The translations under genes and the position numbers were made by a program. From an uncultured Bacteroidales bacterium (GTDB lineage Bacteria; Bacteroidota; Bacteroidia; Bacteroidales; Lentimicrobiaceae), in assembly GCA_937894795.1 (NCBI GenBank), contig CALCQV010000070.1:1-12839 (forward strand): a stretch of DNA of 12,839 nt, written 5' to 3'. The notes beneath the pieces were generated by a model that saw only the letters and a list, made by a program, of their open reading frames with translations, had not been told where the DNA came from and searched no databases. Below, piece after piece: positions 6,859-12,839 of this stretch (position 1 is the first letter of the stretch; each line of letters starts with the position of its first letter).

Positions 6859-7872
6859 ATGAATATTTCGCGCGAACAACTGGAAAACCTGTTTGCCGGT
6901 TTCAGTAATCTTAAAGTGCTCATCCTTGGTGATGTAATGATCGACTCATACCTCACCGGTAAAGTGGAGCGCATATCACCTGAAGCACCGGTACCGGTTG
7001 TACTTGTAAATCATAAATCAAATATGCTTGGCGGAGCTGCCAATGTTGCCCTCAACATCCGCTCACTGGGCGCTGTACCCGTCCTTTGTTCTGTAATAGG
7101 TGATGATACCAAAGGCGCTGACTTCATAAGACTCCTTGAAAGGGAACATATTGACACATCAGCAATACTAAAGAGCGGTCACCGCATTACCACAACCAAA
7201 ACACGAATTATTGGTAACAAAGCCCAATTGCTCCGGGTGGATGAGGAGATTACCGATGATCTTGGTGCTGCCGATACACACCGCCTGTTAGTGAAACTGG
7301 ATGCCCTCATGGAACAGGCTGATATCAAAGCCATCATACTCCAGGACTACAATAAGGGAGTGCTTACACCGGAGGTTATCAGTCATATTATTGCCCTCGG
7401 TAAAAGACTGAATGTGCCGGTCGTAGTCGATCCCAAACACAAAAACTTCAATGCCTACCGTCAGGTTGATCTTTTTAAGCCTAATCTCAAGGAACTGCGT
7501 GAAGGATTAAAACAAGAGATTGATCTGAAGGATATTGAAAAAATAAAGTCAGCCTGTGCTGATTGGCAGCATCAACAGGAAATCACCTCCATGATGGTCA
7601 CCCTCTCAGAAAATGGCCTGTATATGCGTGAAATATTGGATGGTCATACCAAGGAGTATCATATCCCTGCACACCTGCGTAATATTGCCGATGTATCAGG
7701 AGCCGGTGATACCGTAATAAGTGTTGCATCCCTTTGCAGGGCTCTCGATACCGATACATGGATTACGGCTGCGCTGTCTAATATTGCCGGTGGATTGGTA
7801 TGTGAACAACTGGGCGTGGTGCCTGTTAATGGAAAACAACTTTTAGAAGAAGCCATTGAATTATTAAAATAA
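6859..7872 (+). CDS. rfaE1: D-glycero-beta-D-manno-heptose-7-phosphate kinase (RfaE1/HldE kinase domain)
   Basis: This PfkB-family kinase phosphorylates heptose 7-phosphate to the 1,7-bisphosphate on the path to ADP-heptose for the lipopolysaccharide inner core. The 337-residue product shows the family order: VLILGDVMIDSYL near the N-terminus, RISPEAPVPVV typical of RfaE, GGAANVALN (58-66) for sugar binding, a DPKHKNF segment in the middle, and DVSGAGDT with GAGDT at 281-285, where D284 is the catalytic base. It matches the kinase half of bifunctional HldE; no adenylyltransferase domain follows, so RfaE2/HldC must be encoded elsewhere. The start is ATG 6859: the in-frame TTG at 6844 lies only 5 bp past the -7 element and would be at or before the transcription start. 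porT begins 40 bp downstream. A sugar kinase of different specificity in the same family is the main alternative. Confidence 0.9.
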   Translation: MNISREQLENLFAGFSNLKVLILGDVMIDSYLTGKVERISPEAPVPVVLVNHKSNMLGGAANVALNIRSLGAVPVLCSVIGDDTKGADFIRLLEREHIDTSAILKSGHRITTTKTRIIGNKAQLLRVDEEITDDLGAADTHRLLVKLDALMEQADIKAIILQDYNKGVLTPEVISHIIALGKRLNVPVVVDPKHKNFNAYRQVDLFKPNLKELREGLKQEIDLKDIEKIKSACADWQHQQEITSMMVTLSENGLYMREILDGHTKEYHIPAHLRNIADVSGAGDTVISVASLCRALDTDTWITAALSNIAGGLVCEQLGVVPVNGKQLLEEAIELLK

Positions 7873-7912
7873 ATCGTCGCTCATTGCGTTAATCACCATA
7901 AAAATTAACCCC

Positions 7913-8683
7913 GTGCAATTATTACCTAAGAGAGTCATACTTATCTTACTGATCATATCAGGCTTCATGCTGCAAGCCAGTGCCCAGCACCGAAAAGTGA
8001 GAAACCTGCCCGGTTATGATGATGCCCCTTATCATTTCGGCTTTATTCTCGGCATGAACGAGATGCTGTTTACCATCAAAACAAATCCCGGTTTCCAGCA
8101 TCAATCCTATGATGCACTGGCAACCCCTGATTTTAATTCCGATTCATCGCATTTGCTTAGTGTTCAGCATACCCCCGCTTTTGGGTTCACTATCGGTATT
8201 GTCTCAAACCTCCGTATTGCCGATAACTGGGACCTTCGCTTCGTTCCATCTCTTTCATTTGGTGAACGGGATCTTAACTATGTCATCAGCACCCGTTTCC
8301 TGGATGTTGACGATGAGCTGAATATCAACAAGAAAATCCAGTCCACTTTCGTGGAATTCCCTTTGAATCTGAAATTTAAAGGAAGTCGCTACAACAACAT
8401 GCGCCCCTATTGGGTCGGCGGTATACGTTACTCACTCGATCTTGCCAGCGATTCAAAGAAAAAAGAGGGTAACAACAATATCAACATTGCCCTGGAACGC
8501 AACGACCTATATGGCGAAATAGGAGGGGGACTTGACTTTTACACTGCCTTCTTTAAATTCGGTATGGAACTGAAGATGGCCTATGGTCTGCGTGATGTCC
8601 TGCGTCGTGAAGGTAACATCTATACATCAGGAATAGACAGACTGAACTCCAAAATGTTCCTGCTCTCTTTCACTTTTGAATAG
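7913..8683 (+). CDS. porT: PorT-type outer-membrane beta-barrel protein (type IX secretion)
   Basis: PorT is needed for the type IX secretion system, which exports gliding and virulence proteins across the outer membrane of Bacteroidota; its precise role is not settled. The 256-residue product has a signal peptide (residues 1-24, ending QASA before Q25), followed by HRKVRNLPGYDDAPYHFGF, close to the conserved PorT N-terminus. The mature part has regularly spaced amphipathic strands (FVEFPLNLKFK, RPYWVGGIRYSLDLAS, YGEIGGGLDFY, FGMELKMAYGL) and ends in KMFLLSFTFE, an outer-membrane barrel terminus. It starts with GTG at 7913; the next in-frame ATG would remove most of the signal peptide. Gaps of 40 and 38 bp to its neighbours suggest co-transcription. 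Other type IX genes are not in this window. A generic PorT-fold barrel is the alternative, but the full-length pattern favours true PorT. Confidence 0.83.
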   Translation: MQLLPKRVILILLIISGFMLQASAQHRKVRNLPGYDDAPYHFGFILGMNEMLFTIKTNPGFQHQSYDALATPDFNSDSSHLLSVQHTPAFGFTIGIVSNLRIADNWDLRFVPSLSFGERDLNYVISTRFLDVDDELNINKKIQSTFVEFPLNLKFKGSRYNNMRPYWVGGIRYSLDLASDSKKKEGNNNINIALERNDLYGEIGGGLDFYTAFFKFGMELKMAYGLRDVLRREGNIYTSGIDRLNSKMFLLSFTFE

Positions 8684-8721
8684 GATTAAGGAAAGCGGCC
8701 GTATTGCAAGCTTAAGAAATT

Positions 8722-10266
8722 ATGAGGAAAGAACTCGAAATAAAGCTCAATCCGGCAGAAGCCTATGATCCGGCACGCTGGAAACATGTGGTATCAGGAA
8801 TACTGGGTGTGCCGCAGGGAAGAATATATCACATCCGTCCACTCCGTCGCTCCATTGATGCCCGTGGCAAGATAGTCTTCAGGCTGAAGGTGGAAGTCTT
8901 TATCGGTGAGCATTTGCCTGAATCAGAAAAACTTCGTTATACCCCCTTGCCCTCCGTAATTGGCAAAATACCCGTAATAGTCATTGGTGCAGGTCCCGCG
9001 GGATTGTTTGCAGCGCTTACACTAATCAAAAGAGGCTTCAGGCCTATAATCCTCGAAAGAGGTAAAGAGGTAAAGGCCCGCAAATATGATATCACCGAAC
9101 TCAATAGGGGCAATACGCTCAACATCGACTCCAACTACTGTTTCGGCGAGGGTGGGGCAGGTACATATTCCGATGGTAAGCTCTATACCCGCTCTACCAA
9201 AAGGGGCAATGTGGCCGACATTCTCCGCACTTTCGTTGAACATGGCGCTTCCCCTGAAATACTGTACGATACCCACCCGCATATAGGAACTGATAAGCTG
9301 CCAAACATTATTGCAGGTATGCGCCGCTCCATTCTTGATGCAGGCGGTGAGTTCTATTTTAACAGACGGGTAACACAGCTGATTATTAAGAGCAACAAGA
9401 TCAAAGGCGTAGAAGATCATCTGGGAAACCGTTATGCCGCATCAAATGTTATACTGGCTACCGGCCACTCGGCACGTGATGTTTATACCATGCTTCACAA
9501 TCAGGGTATAATGCTGCAGGTAAAGCCCTTTGCATTGGGCGTACGCATTGAACACCCACAACAACTCATCGACTCCATTCAATACCGTATGCCGGACCGC
9601 GGGCCCTACCTTCCTGCAGCTGCCTATAATCTGGTAACACAGGTTGACGGCCGTGGCGTTTTCAGCTTCTGTATGTGCCCCGGTGGTACTATAGTACCTG
9701 CCGTTACCGATACCAATGAGATGGTAGTTAATGGCATGTCAAACTCCCGACGCAACTCCCCCTTTGCCAACTCGGGCATTGCCGTTGCCATTGAACCGGC
9801 CGACTGGGCCGACTTCAACAGCCATGGTGAATTTGCTGCCCTGGCTTTCCAGCAATCCATTGAACAGAAAGCATGGCTGATGGCGGGTAAGAGCTTCAAA
9901 GCACCTGCTCAGCGAATGGCAGACTTCGTCGACCAAAAACATTCCACTACGCTGCCTGACTGTTCTTACAATCCCGGTCTGGTAAGCGCTGACCTGAGTG
10001 AAATACTCCCTCCGTTCCTCACTAACCGACTGCAGAAGGCTTTCGCCGATTTCGATAAAAAGATGAAGGGCTACCTGACCAATGAGGCTGTGCTTACCGG
10101 TGTGGAATCACGTACCTCTTCACCAGTGCGTATTCCGCGTGATGAGCTTACCCTGATGCACCCACAGATTTCAGGATTATATCCCTGTGGTGAAGGTGCA
10201 GGCTACTCAGGAGGCATTGTCTCAAGTGCTATTGATGGCGTTGCCGTTGCCGCAGCAATCAGGTAA
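8722..10266 (+). CDS. FAD-dependent dehydrogenase, COG2509-like, substrate unknown
   Basis: This is a predicted cytoplasmic flavoprotein of 514 residues. About 80 N-terminal residues (MRKELEIKLNPAEAYDP and following) form a small leading domain typical of this group, ahead of the Rossmann fold. The FAD motif is PVIVIGAGPAGLFAAL, with GAGPAG at 89-94 and the ribose-binding acidic residue in LERGKEV (111-117). FGEGGAGTYSDGKLYTR (141-157) is a signature of COG2509 proteins, and LILATGHSARDVY-like sequence in the middle is the usual second nucleotide-binding segment. Near the C-terminus YPCGEGAGYSGGIVSSAIDG closes the FAD site. The family has no established substrate that I know of. The gene starts at ATG 8722, 38 bp after porT, without an intervening promoter. 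Whether it assists its envelope neighbours or is merely co-transcribed cannot be judged from sequence. Confidence 0.88.
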   Translation: MRKELEIKLNPAEAYDPARWKHVVSGILGVPQGRIYHIRPLRRSIDARGKIVFRLKVEVFIGEHLPESEKLRYTPLPSVIGKIPVIVIGAGPAGLFAALTLIKRGFRPIILERGKEVKARKYDITELNRGNTLNIDSNYCFGEGGAGTYSDGKLYTRSTKRGNVADILRTFVEHGASPEILYDTHPHIGTDKLPNIIAGMRRSILDAGGEFYFNRRVTQLIIKSNKIKGVEDHLGNRYAASNVILATGHSARDVYTMLHNQGIMLQVKPFALGVRIEHPQQLIDSIQYRMPDRGPYLPAAAYNLVTQVDGRGVFSFCMCPGGTIVPAVTDTNEMVVNGMSNSRRNSPFANSGIAVAIEPADWADFNSHGEFAALAFQQSIEQKAWLMAGKSFKAPAQRMADFVDQKHSTTLPDCSYNPGLVSADLSEILPPFLTNRLQKAFADFDKKMKGYLTNEAVLTGVESRTSSPVRIPRDELTLMHPQISGLYPCGEGAGYSGGIVSSAIDGVAVAAAIR

Positions 10267-10277
10267 TGTGTTTTGGA

Positions 10278-10308
10278 TTGCTAACTGAACCCTTTTTTTA
10301 TACCTTTG
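10278..10308 (+). promoter_or_regulatory. Promoter of the 231-residue unknown protein gene
   Basis: TTG (10278-10280), a 20-bp spacer and TACCTTTG (10301-10308) give a complete Bacteroidota-type promoter. Transcription would start near 10314, leaving a leader of about 100 nt before ATG 10415. That leader contains the short palindrome TTGTTTAACAA (10353-10363). I do not recognise a riboswitch. Confidence 0.7.
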
Positions 10309-10414
10309 AAGCAATTAATATAATAATCAACAGTAAAACCTTTAACCGGCTATTGTTTAACAACGGTGAAAAAGGTGTATAAGCGGAAAATTTAGCCTTA
10401 AAACCTGAGATTAA

Positions 10415-11110
10415 ATGGACAATTCATTATTTGAATCCTTACGTGCCAAATCGCTGCTCAAGCAGGACGTATATCACAAAACCTATGAATCATTTCAAAT
10501 GTTTAAGAAAATTCTACATTCACTGGTTAAAGAATATGAATTGAAATTCAAGGACGCAAACCACGTGGGATTTGAACTGCACGAAACCGATGAATATAAG
10601 GTGGAACTCACCTTTGGAGGTGATGTACTCATCTTTATGATGCATACCAATGTGTTCCAGTTCCCCAGGTTACACGAAGTAATGAAAACCAACTATATCA
10701 GTGATGATACACAACGCAGCTATTGTGGTGTCATTAACATATACAACTTCCTGGCCGACTCATTTACCTATCGCCGAATGAACGACCTCGGTTATATGAT
10801 TGGAAGGGTGTTCATTAATAAGGATGTACACTTCTTTATTGAAGGGAAACGTGAAATAGGACAGCTATACAACAACTTCGCATCATCTGAACTGACTGAA
10901 GAGGCCGCCATGGGTATAATCAAATCATCCATACTCTACACCACCAATTTCGACCTGCTGACTCCTCCGTATGATGAAGTCAAGCTGGTAAGGGTAGAGG
11001 ATATGCAGGCTACCTCCGATGTTAAACTGGTAACAGGTAAACGATTGGGATTCCGTTTTCAGGGTGACCATGTGGAAATTAAGCAGCCAAATGCAAAATT
11101 TACCGGCTAA
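10415..11110 (+). CDS. Conserved-looking protein of unknown function (231 residues)
   Basis: I do not recognise a characterised family. The protein is soluble by eye: no signal peptide, no hydrophobic membrane segment, and a charged, lysine-rich composition. An N-terminal helical part (residues 1-45, with FKKILHSLVKEYELKFKD) is followed by a beta-rich region (HVGFELHETDEYKVELTFGG, VLIFMMHTNVFQFP). After that come SYCGVINIYNFLADSFTYRR and LGYMIGRVFINKDVHFFIEG, then a helical stretch (about 150-172) and a C-terminal beta segment. The well-formed reading frame, own promoter and neighbouring housekeeping genes argue that it is real and probably a Bacteroidota core gene of unknown role. Start ATG 10415 is preceded by only a weak GAGA-like Shine-Dalgarno. 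A nine-T tract follows the stop, but no convincing stem precedes it. Confidence 0.85.
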   Translation: MDNSLFESLRAKSLLKQDVYHKTYESFQMFKKILHSLVKEYELKFKDANHVGFELHETDEYKVELTFGGDVLIFMMHTNVFQFPRLHEVMKTNYISDDTQRSYCGVINIYNFLADSFTYRRMNDLGYMIGRVFINKDVHFFIEGKREIGQLYNNFASSELTEEAAMGIIKSSILYTTNFDLLTPPYDEVKLVRVEDMQATSDVKLVTGKRLGFRFQGDHVEIKQPNAKFTG

Positions 11111-11237
11111 GAGGTGCTTTTTTTTTACCCCATTGCATTTTATGTGAGGTTATACGACCTGTATAATGCTCATTATCAATTAAATAAAGACTAATTTCAT
11201 CAATATATACAATTTTGTAAAAAAATATGTCCACTGT

Positions 11238-11267
11238 TTGGAGGATTAAAAAATAGTTGTACATTTG
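11238..11267 (+). promoter_or_regulatory. Promoter of the tRNA-Glu-rpsT transcript
   Basis: TTG (11238-11240, within TTTG), 19 bp and TACATTTG (11260-11267) match the Bacteroidota consensus fully. The sequence from the TTG through TTTGCAG agrees with the tRNA-Val promoter at 27 of 33 ungapped columns. The rest of the 11111-11291 spacer holds a T tract and a short inverted repeat (TTATAC at 11150, GTATAA at 11161). Confidence 0.85.
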
Positions 11268-11291
11268 CAGTCCCTAAACAAACAGATACAG

Positions 11292-11363
11292 GGTCCGTTC
11301 GTCTAACGGTTAGGACGCCAGGTTTTCATCCTGGTAATAGGGGTTCGATTCCCCTACGGACTA
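11292..11363 (+). tRNA. tRNA-Glu (anticodon UUC)
   Basis: A complete 72-nt cloverleaf. The acceptor stem is GGTCCGT with ACGGACT (first pair a G-U wobble) and discriminator A at 11363. The D arm starts GTCT; the anticodon stem is CCAGG/CCTGG with loop TTTTCAT, giving anticodon TTC; the T arm is AGGGG/CCCCT with loop TTCGATT. It decodes GAA and GAG. CCA is not encoded. The gene lies 19 bp upstream of rpsT with no terminator between, so both are probably on one transcript that is processed. Confidence 0.97.
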
Positions 11364-11382
11364 CAAATAAAGATTAAGAAAA

Positions 11383-11637
11383 ATGGCAAATCATAAATCC
11401 TCATTAAAGAGAATCAGGGCTAACGAAACCAGGCGTGTTCGCAACAGATATTACAGCAAAACTATGCGTAATGCCGTTCGTAAATTCCGTACCATGGAAA
11501 ACAAAGCTGAAGCAACCGAGAAATTGCCCAAGCTCATCTCCATGATTGATAAACTTGCCAAGAAAACCATTATTCATAAAAATAAGGCAGGTAACCTGAA
11601 GTCAAAGCTAACCCGTTACGTTAACCGTTTGGCTTAA
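11383..11637 (+). CDS. rpsT: 30S ribosomal protein S20
   Basis: S20 binds 16S rRNA and helps assemble the small ribosomal subunit. The 84-residue product is of normal length, very basic and all-helical, beginning MANHKSSLKRIRANETRRVR, the family's hallmark N-terminus. KAGNLKSKLTRYVNRLA closes the C-terminal helix. ATG 11383 lies 19 bp after tRNA-Glu in an A-rich leader without a Shine-Dalgarno, as is usual in Bacteroidota. The shared promoter at 11238 and terminator at 11664 define a tRNA-Glu-rpsT unit. Confidence 0.98.
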   Translation: MANHKSSLKRIRANETRRVRNRYYSKTMRNAVRKFRTMENKAEATEKLPKLISMIDKLAKKTIIHKNKAGNLKSKLTRYVNRLA

Positions 11638-11663
11638 GCCTTATTCTTAAAGGTAAAGATCTG

Positions 11664-11692
11664 ACCTCCGGAATTTATTCCGGGGGTTTTTT
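11664..11692 (+). terminator. Intrinsic terminator of the tRNA-Glu-rpsT unit
   Basis: ACCTCCGGAA (11664-11673) pairs with TTCCGGGGGT (11678-11687) over ten positions, with one G-T wobble and a TTTA loop. Six T residues (11687-11692) follow. It starts 27 bp after the rpsT stop. Confidence 0.92.
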
Positions 11693-11894
11693 GTTTGGTT
11701 CTTGTAAATATGACCTCTCATTTATAGTTCTACAACCCGATATGATATTAATTCATTGGTTGATCTGACTTAAATTCAAAGTCTGAGCTACCCCCAAAAC
11801 AAATCCCACACACTCTTTTAGCACTCTTTATTTCCTGTTTGCAGGCAGGGTAATGCTACTATTATCATTTTTTACACTTTTCCCTGATTTCCTG

Positions 11895-11923
11895 TTGTTG
11901 GCGGTATATTGTTCATATCTTTA
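11895..11923 (+). promoter_or_regulatory. Putative promoter of radC
   Basis: TTG (11895-11897), an 18-bp spacer and TATCTTTA (11916-11923) match the -33/-7 pattern except for the last base of the -7. It would give a leader of about 40 nt. The remaining 11693-11894 sequence is AT-rich with no gene or clear structure that I can see. Confidence 0.5.
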
Positions 11924-11968
11924 CCATTTTAATAATAATTGCATTTATTTGCACAATAGCCTGAATGA

Positions 11969-12721
11969 ATGAAGAGTACAGTAAACAAGTCGGGTGCCGG
12001 CCCATCAGCTTCAACCAAAGGGAGTACAGAGAAAGTTAGAGAAAACGGTATTAAAGGATGGGCTGACGAAGATAAGCCACGTGAAAAGCTTAAGACCAAA
12101 GGCAAAGCGGCCCTGAGTGATGTGGAGCTGATAGCTATACTGCTACGTTCAGGTACCCGTGCTCATACCGTGGTTGATGTGTCAAGGCAACTGCTCCTCA
12201 AAGCAGATAACAACCTGGTCAACCTGTCGAAGCTGAACCTGGCTGAAATGAAGAAAATACCCGGCATAGGTGAAACCAAAGCTCTTACCATTCTTGCCGC
12301 ACTGGAACTCGGCATGCGATGCCGAATACATGAAATACCCATTAACAAGGATGTAAGGAGCAGCAGCGATGCCTTTGAACTCATTTATCCTCAGGTAGCT
12401 CATTGCGCCTATGAACAGTTTTGGGTTCTATACCTAAACCGGGCCAACAGGAAACTGTCGGTTCACTGTATCAGTCAAGGAGGACTTGACAGCACAGTAG
12501 TTGATCCAAAGCGCATCTTCAAAATAGCATTGGAGGAGAACGCAGCCGGTATTATCTTATGCCATAATCACCCTTCAGGCAATCTGCAGCCAAGCGACAG
12601 TGACATCAGGCTAACCGAGAAGATAAAGCACTCAGGTGAATTCCTTGATATCAAAGTGCTTGACCACCTCATCGTTGGTGACGAAAAATATTATAGCTTT
12701 GCTGATGAAGGGAAGCTTTAA
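11969..12721 (+). CDS. radC: RadC-family JAB/MPN-domain protein
   Basis: RadC proteins are annotated as DNA repair factors, but their biochemical role is uncertain. The 250-residue product has an N-terminal helix-hairpin-helix region (LAEMKKIPGIGETKALTILA, 91-110) preceded by WADEDKPREKL and ALSDVELIAILLRSG, both typical. The C-terminal half is a JAB/MPN metalloprotease-like domain with CHNHPSG: H199 and H201, then S209 and D212, fit the JAMM pattern HxH-x7-S-x2-D. Residues 1-27 are an additional Lys/Ser/Thr/Gly-rich stretch before the usual family start at IKGWADEDKPRE. There is no in-frame ATG, GTG or TTG start inside that stretch, so ATG 11969 is kept. An out-of-frame ATG sits four bases upstream. 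A hairpin overlaps the stop codon. Confidence 0.95.
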   Translation: MKSTVNKSGAGPSASTKGSTEKVRENGIKGWADEDKPREKLKTKGKAALSDVELIAILLRSGTRAHTVVDVSRQLLLKADNNLVNLSKLNLAEMKKIPGIGETKALTILAALELGMRCRIHEIPINKDVRSSSDAFELIYPQVAHCAYEQFWVLYLNRANRKLSVHCISQGGLDSTVVDPKRIFKIALEENAAGIILCHNHPSGNLQPSDSDIRLTEKIKHSGEFLDIKVLDHLIVGDEKYYSFADEGKL

Positions 12722-12737
12722 ACGCATTTAGCGTTTA
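12719..12737 (+). terminator. Weak hairpin overlapping the radC stop codon
   Basis: TAAACGC (12719-12725) pairs with GCGTTTA (12731-12737) around an ATTTA loop. No T tract follows, so it may stabilise the mRNA end rather than terminate transcription. Confidence 0.4.
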
Positions 12738-12767
12738 GGGTTCAGCGTTCAGCGTTCAGGGTTTTGC
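12733..12767. repeat. Heptamer tandem repeat downstream of radC
   Basis: Successive 7-bp units read GTTTAGG, GTTCAGC, GTTCAGC, GTTCAGG and a decayed GTTTTGC. Two units of the same repeat (GTTCAGG, GTTTAGG) occur at 2340-2353, in another intergenic region. Confidence 0.7.
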
Positions 12768-12791
12768 GAAAGAGTCTAAAACATTGACTTG

Positions 12792-12832
12792 TCCTGAAAT
12801 AGGTTTACACAAAAAGTAAACTAAAATCAGGA
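12792..12832. repeat. 41-bp nested palindrome at the right edge
   Basis: TCCTGA (12792-12797) and TCAGGA (12827-12832) form the outer arms. GGTTTAC (12802-12808) and GTAAACT (12816-12822) form the inner arms around the loop ACAAAAA. The four-base spacers on both sides are equal, so the structure is symmetric about 12812. An ATG follows at 12835, but only five bases of any frame remain, so no gene can be called. Confidence 0.7.
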
Positions 12833-12839
12833 TTATGAA

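Noticed and set aside
11118..11126. Nine-T tract after the 10415 gene as an intrinsic terminator
   Set aside because: Only a four-base AGCC/GGCT pairing with a long loop precedes it, so the stem is too weak to call.
11147..11167. TTATAC/GTATAA hairpin, with AGGT/ACCT as a mutually exclusive alternative pairing
   Set aside because: Both stems are short, AT-rich or only four bases long, and no T tract or gene start follows. It is not distinguishable from chance.
1..12839. A new defence, CRISPR, phage or other multi-gene accessory system
   Set aside because: All but two protein genes belong to recognised housekeeping or envelope families. There are no spaced repeats of CRISPR type and no integrase, toxin-antitoxin, restriction or reverse-transcriptase motifs.

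Overview
The window looks like ordinary chromosomal DNA from a Bacteroidota bacterium, probably Bacteroidales-like. Four things point there: a PorT-type type IX secretion protein and a TamL-type lipoprotein are encoded; promoters carry the Bacteroidota -7 signature TAnnTTTG, in the better cases with a TTG about 19-20 bp upstream; most genes lack a clear Shine-Dalgarno; and both tRNA genes lack an encoded CCA. I recognised no phage, CRISPR, plasmid or complete insertion sequence, and I do not think a new multi-gene system is present.

Layout. On the minus strand at the left edge is a lipoate-protein ligase (lplA, cut off by the window start). Divergent from it is a secreted Big_2 plus DUF5050-like protein (824-2266), AT-richer than its neighbours by eye. 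Its 3' region holds small repeats and a bidirectional terminator shared with a minus-strand tRNA-Val(UAC). Divergent promoters separate that tRNA from tamL (2724-5096), a BamA/TamA-family outer-membrane lipoprotein. A spacer with a 16-bp tandem repeat follows, then an SF1 RecD/Pif1-like helicase (5244-6689).

A tight run with gaps of about 40 bp follows: a heptose-7-phosphate kinase (rfaE1 type), porT, and a COG2509-like FAD-dependent dehydrogenase (6859-10266). It is probably one operon from a promoter at 6832. A conserved-looking 231-residue protein of unknown function (10415-11110) has its own promoter and a roughly 100-nt leader. Next are tRNA-Glu(UUC) and rpsT, probably co-transcribed and closed by a strong intrinsic terminator, then radC (11969-12721).

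The right edge has a heptamer repeat and a 41-bp nested palindrome that may be the start of a new element or gene. Envelope biogenesis recurs (TamL, PorT, LPS heptose kinase), alongside translation (two tRNAs, S20), DNA repair (RadC, helicase) and cofactor attachment (LplA). The more interesting signals are small: two near-identical tRNA promoter cassettes, -7 elements that create false TTG starts, dispersed heptamer repeats and the terminal palindrome.
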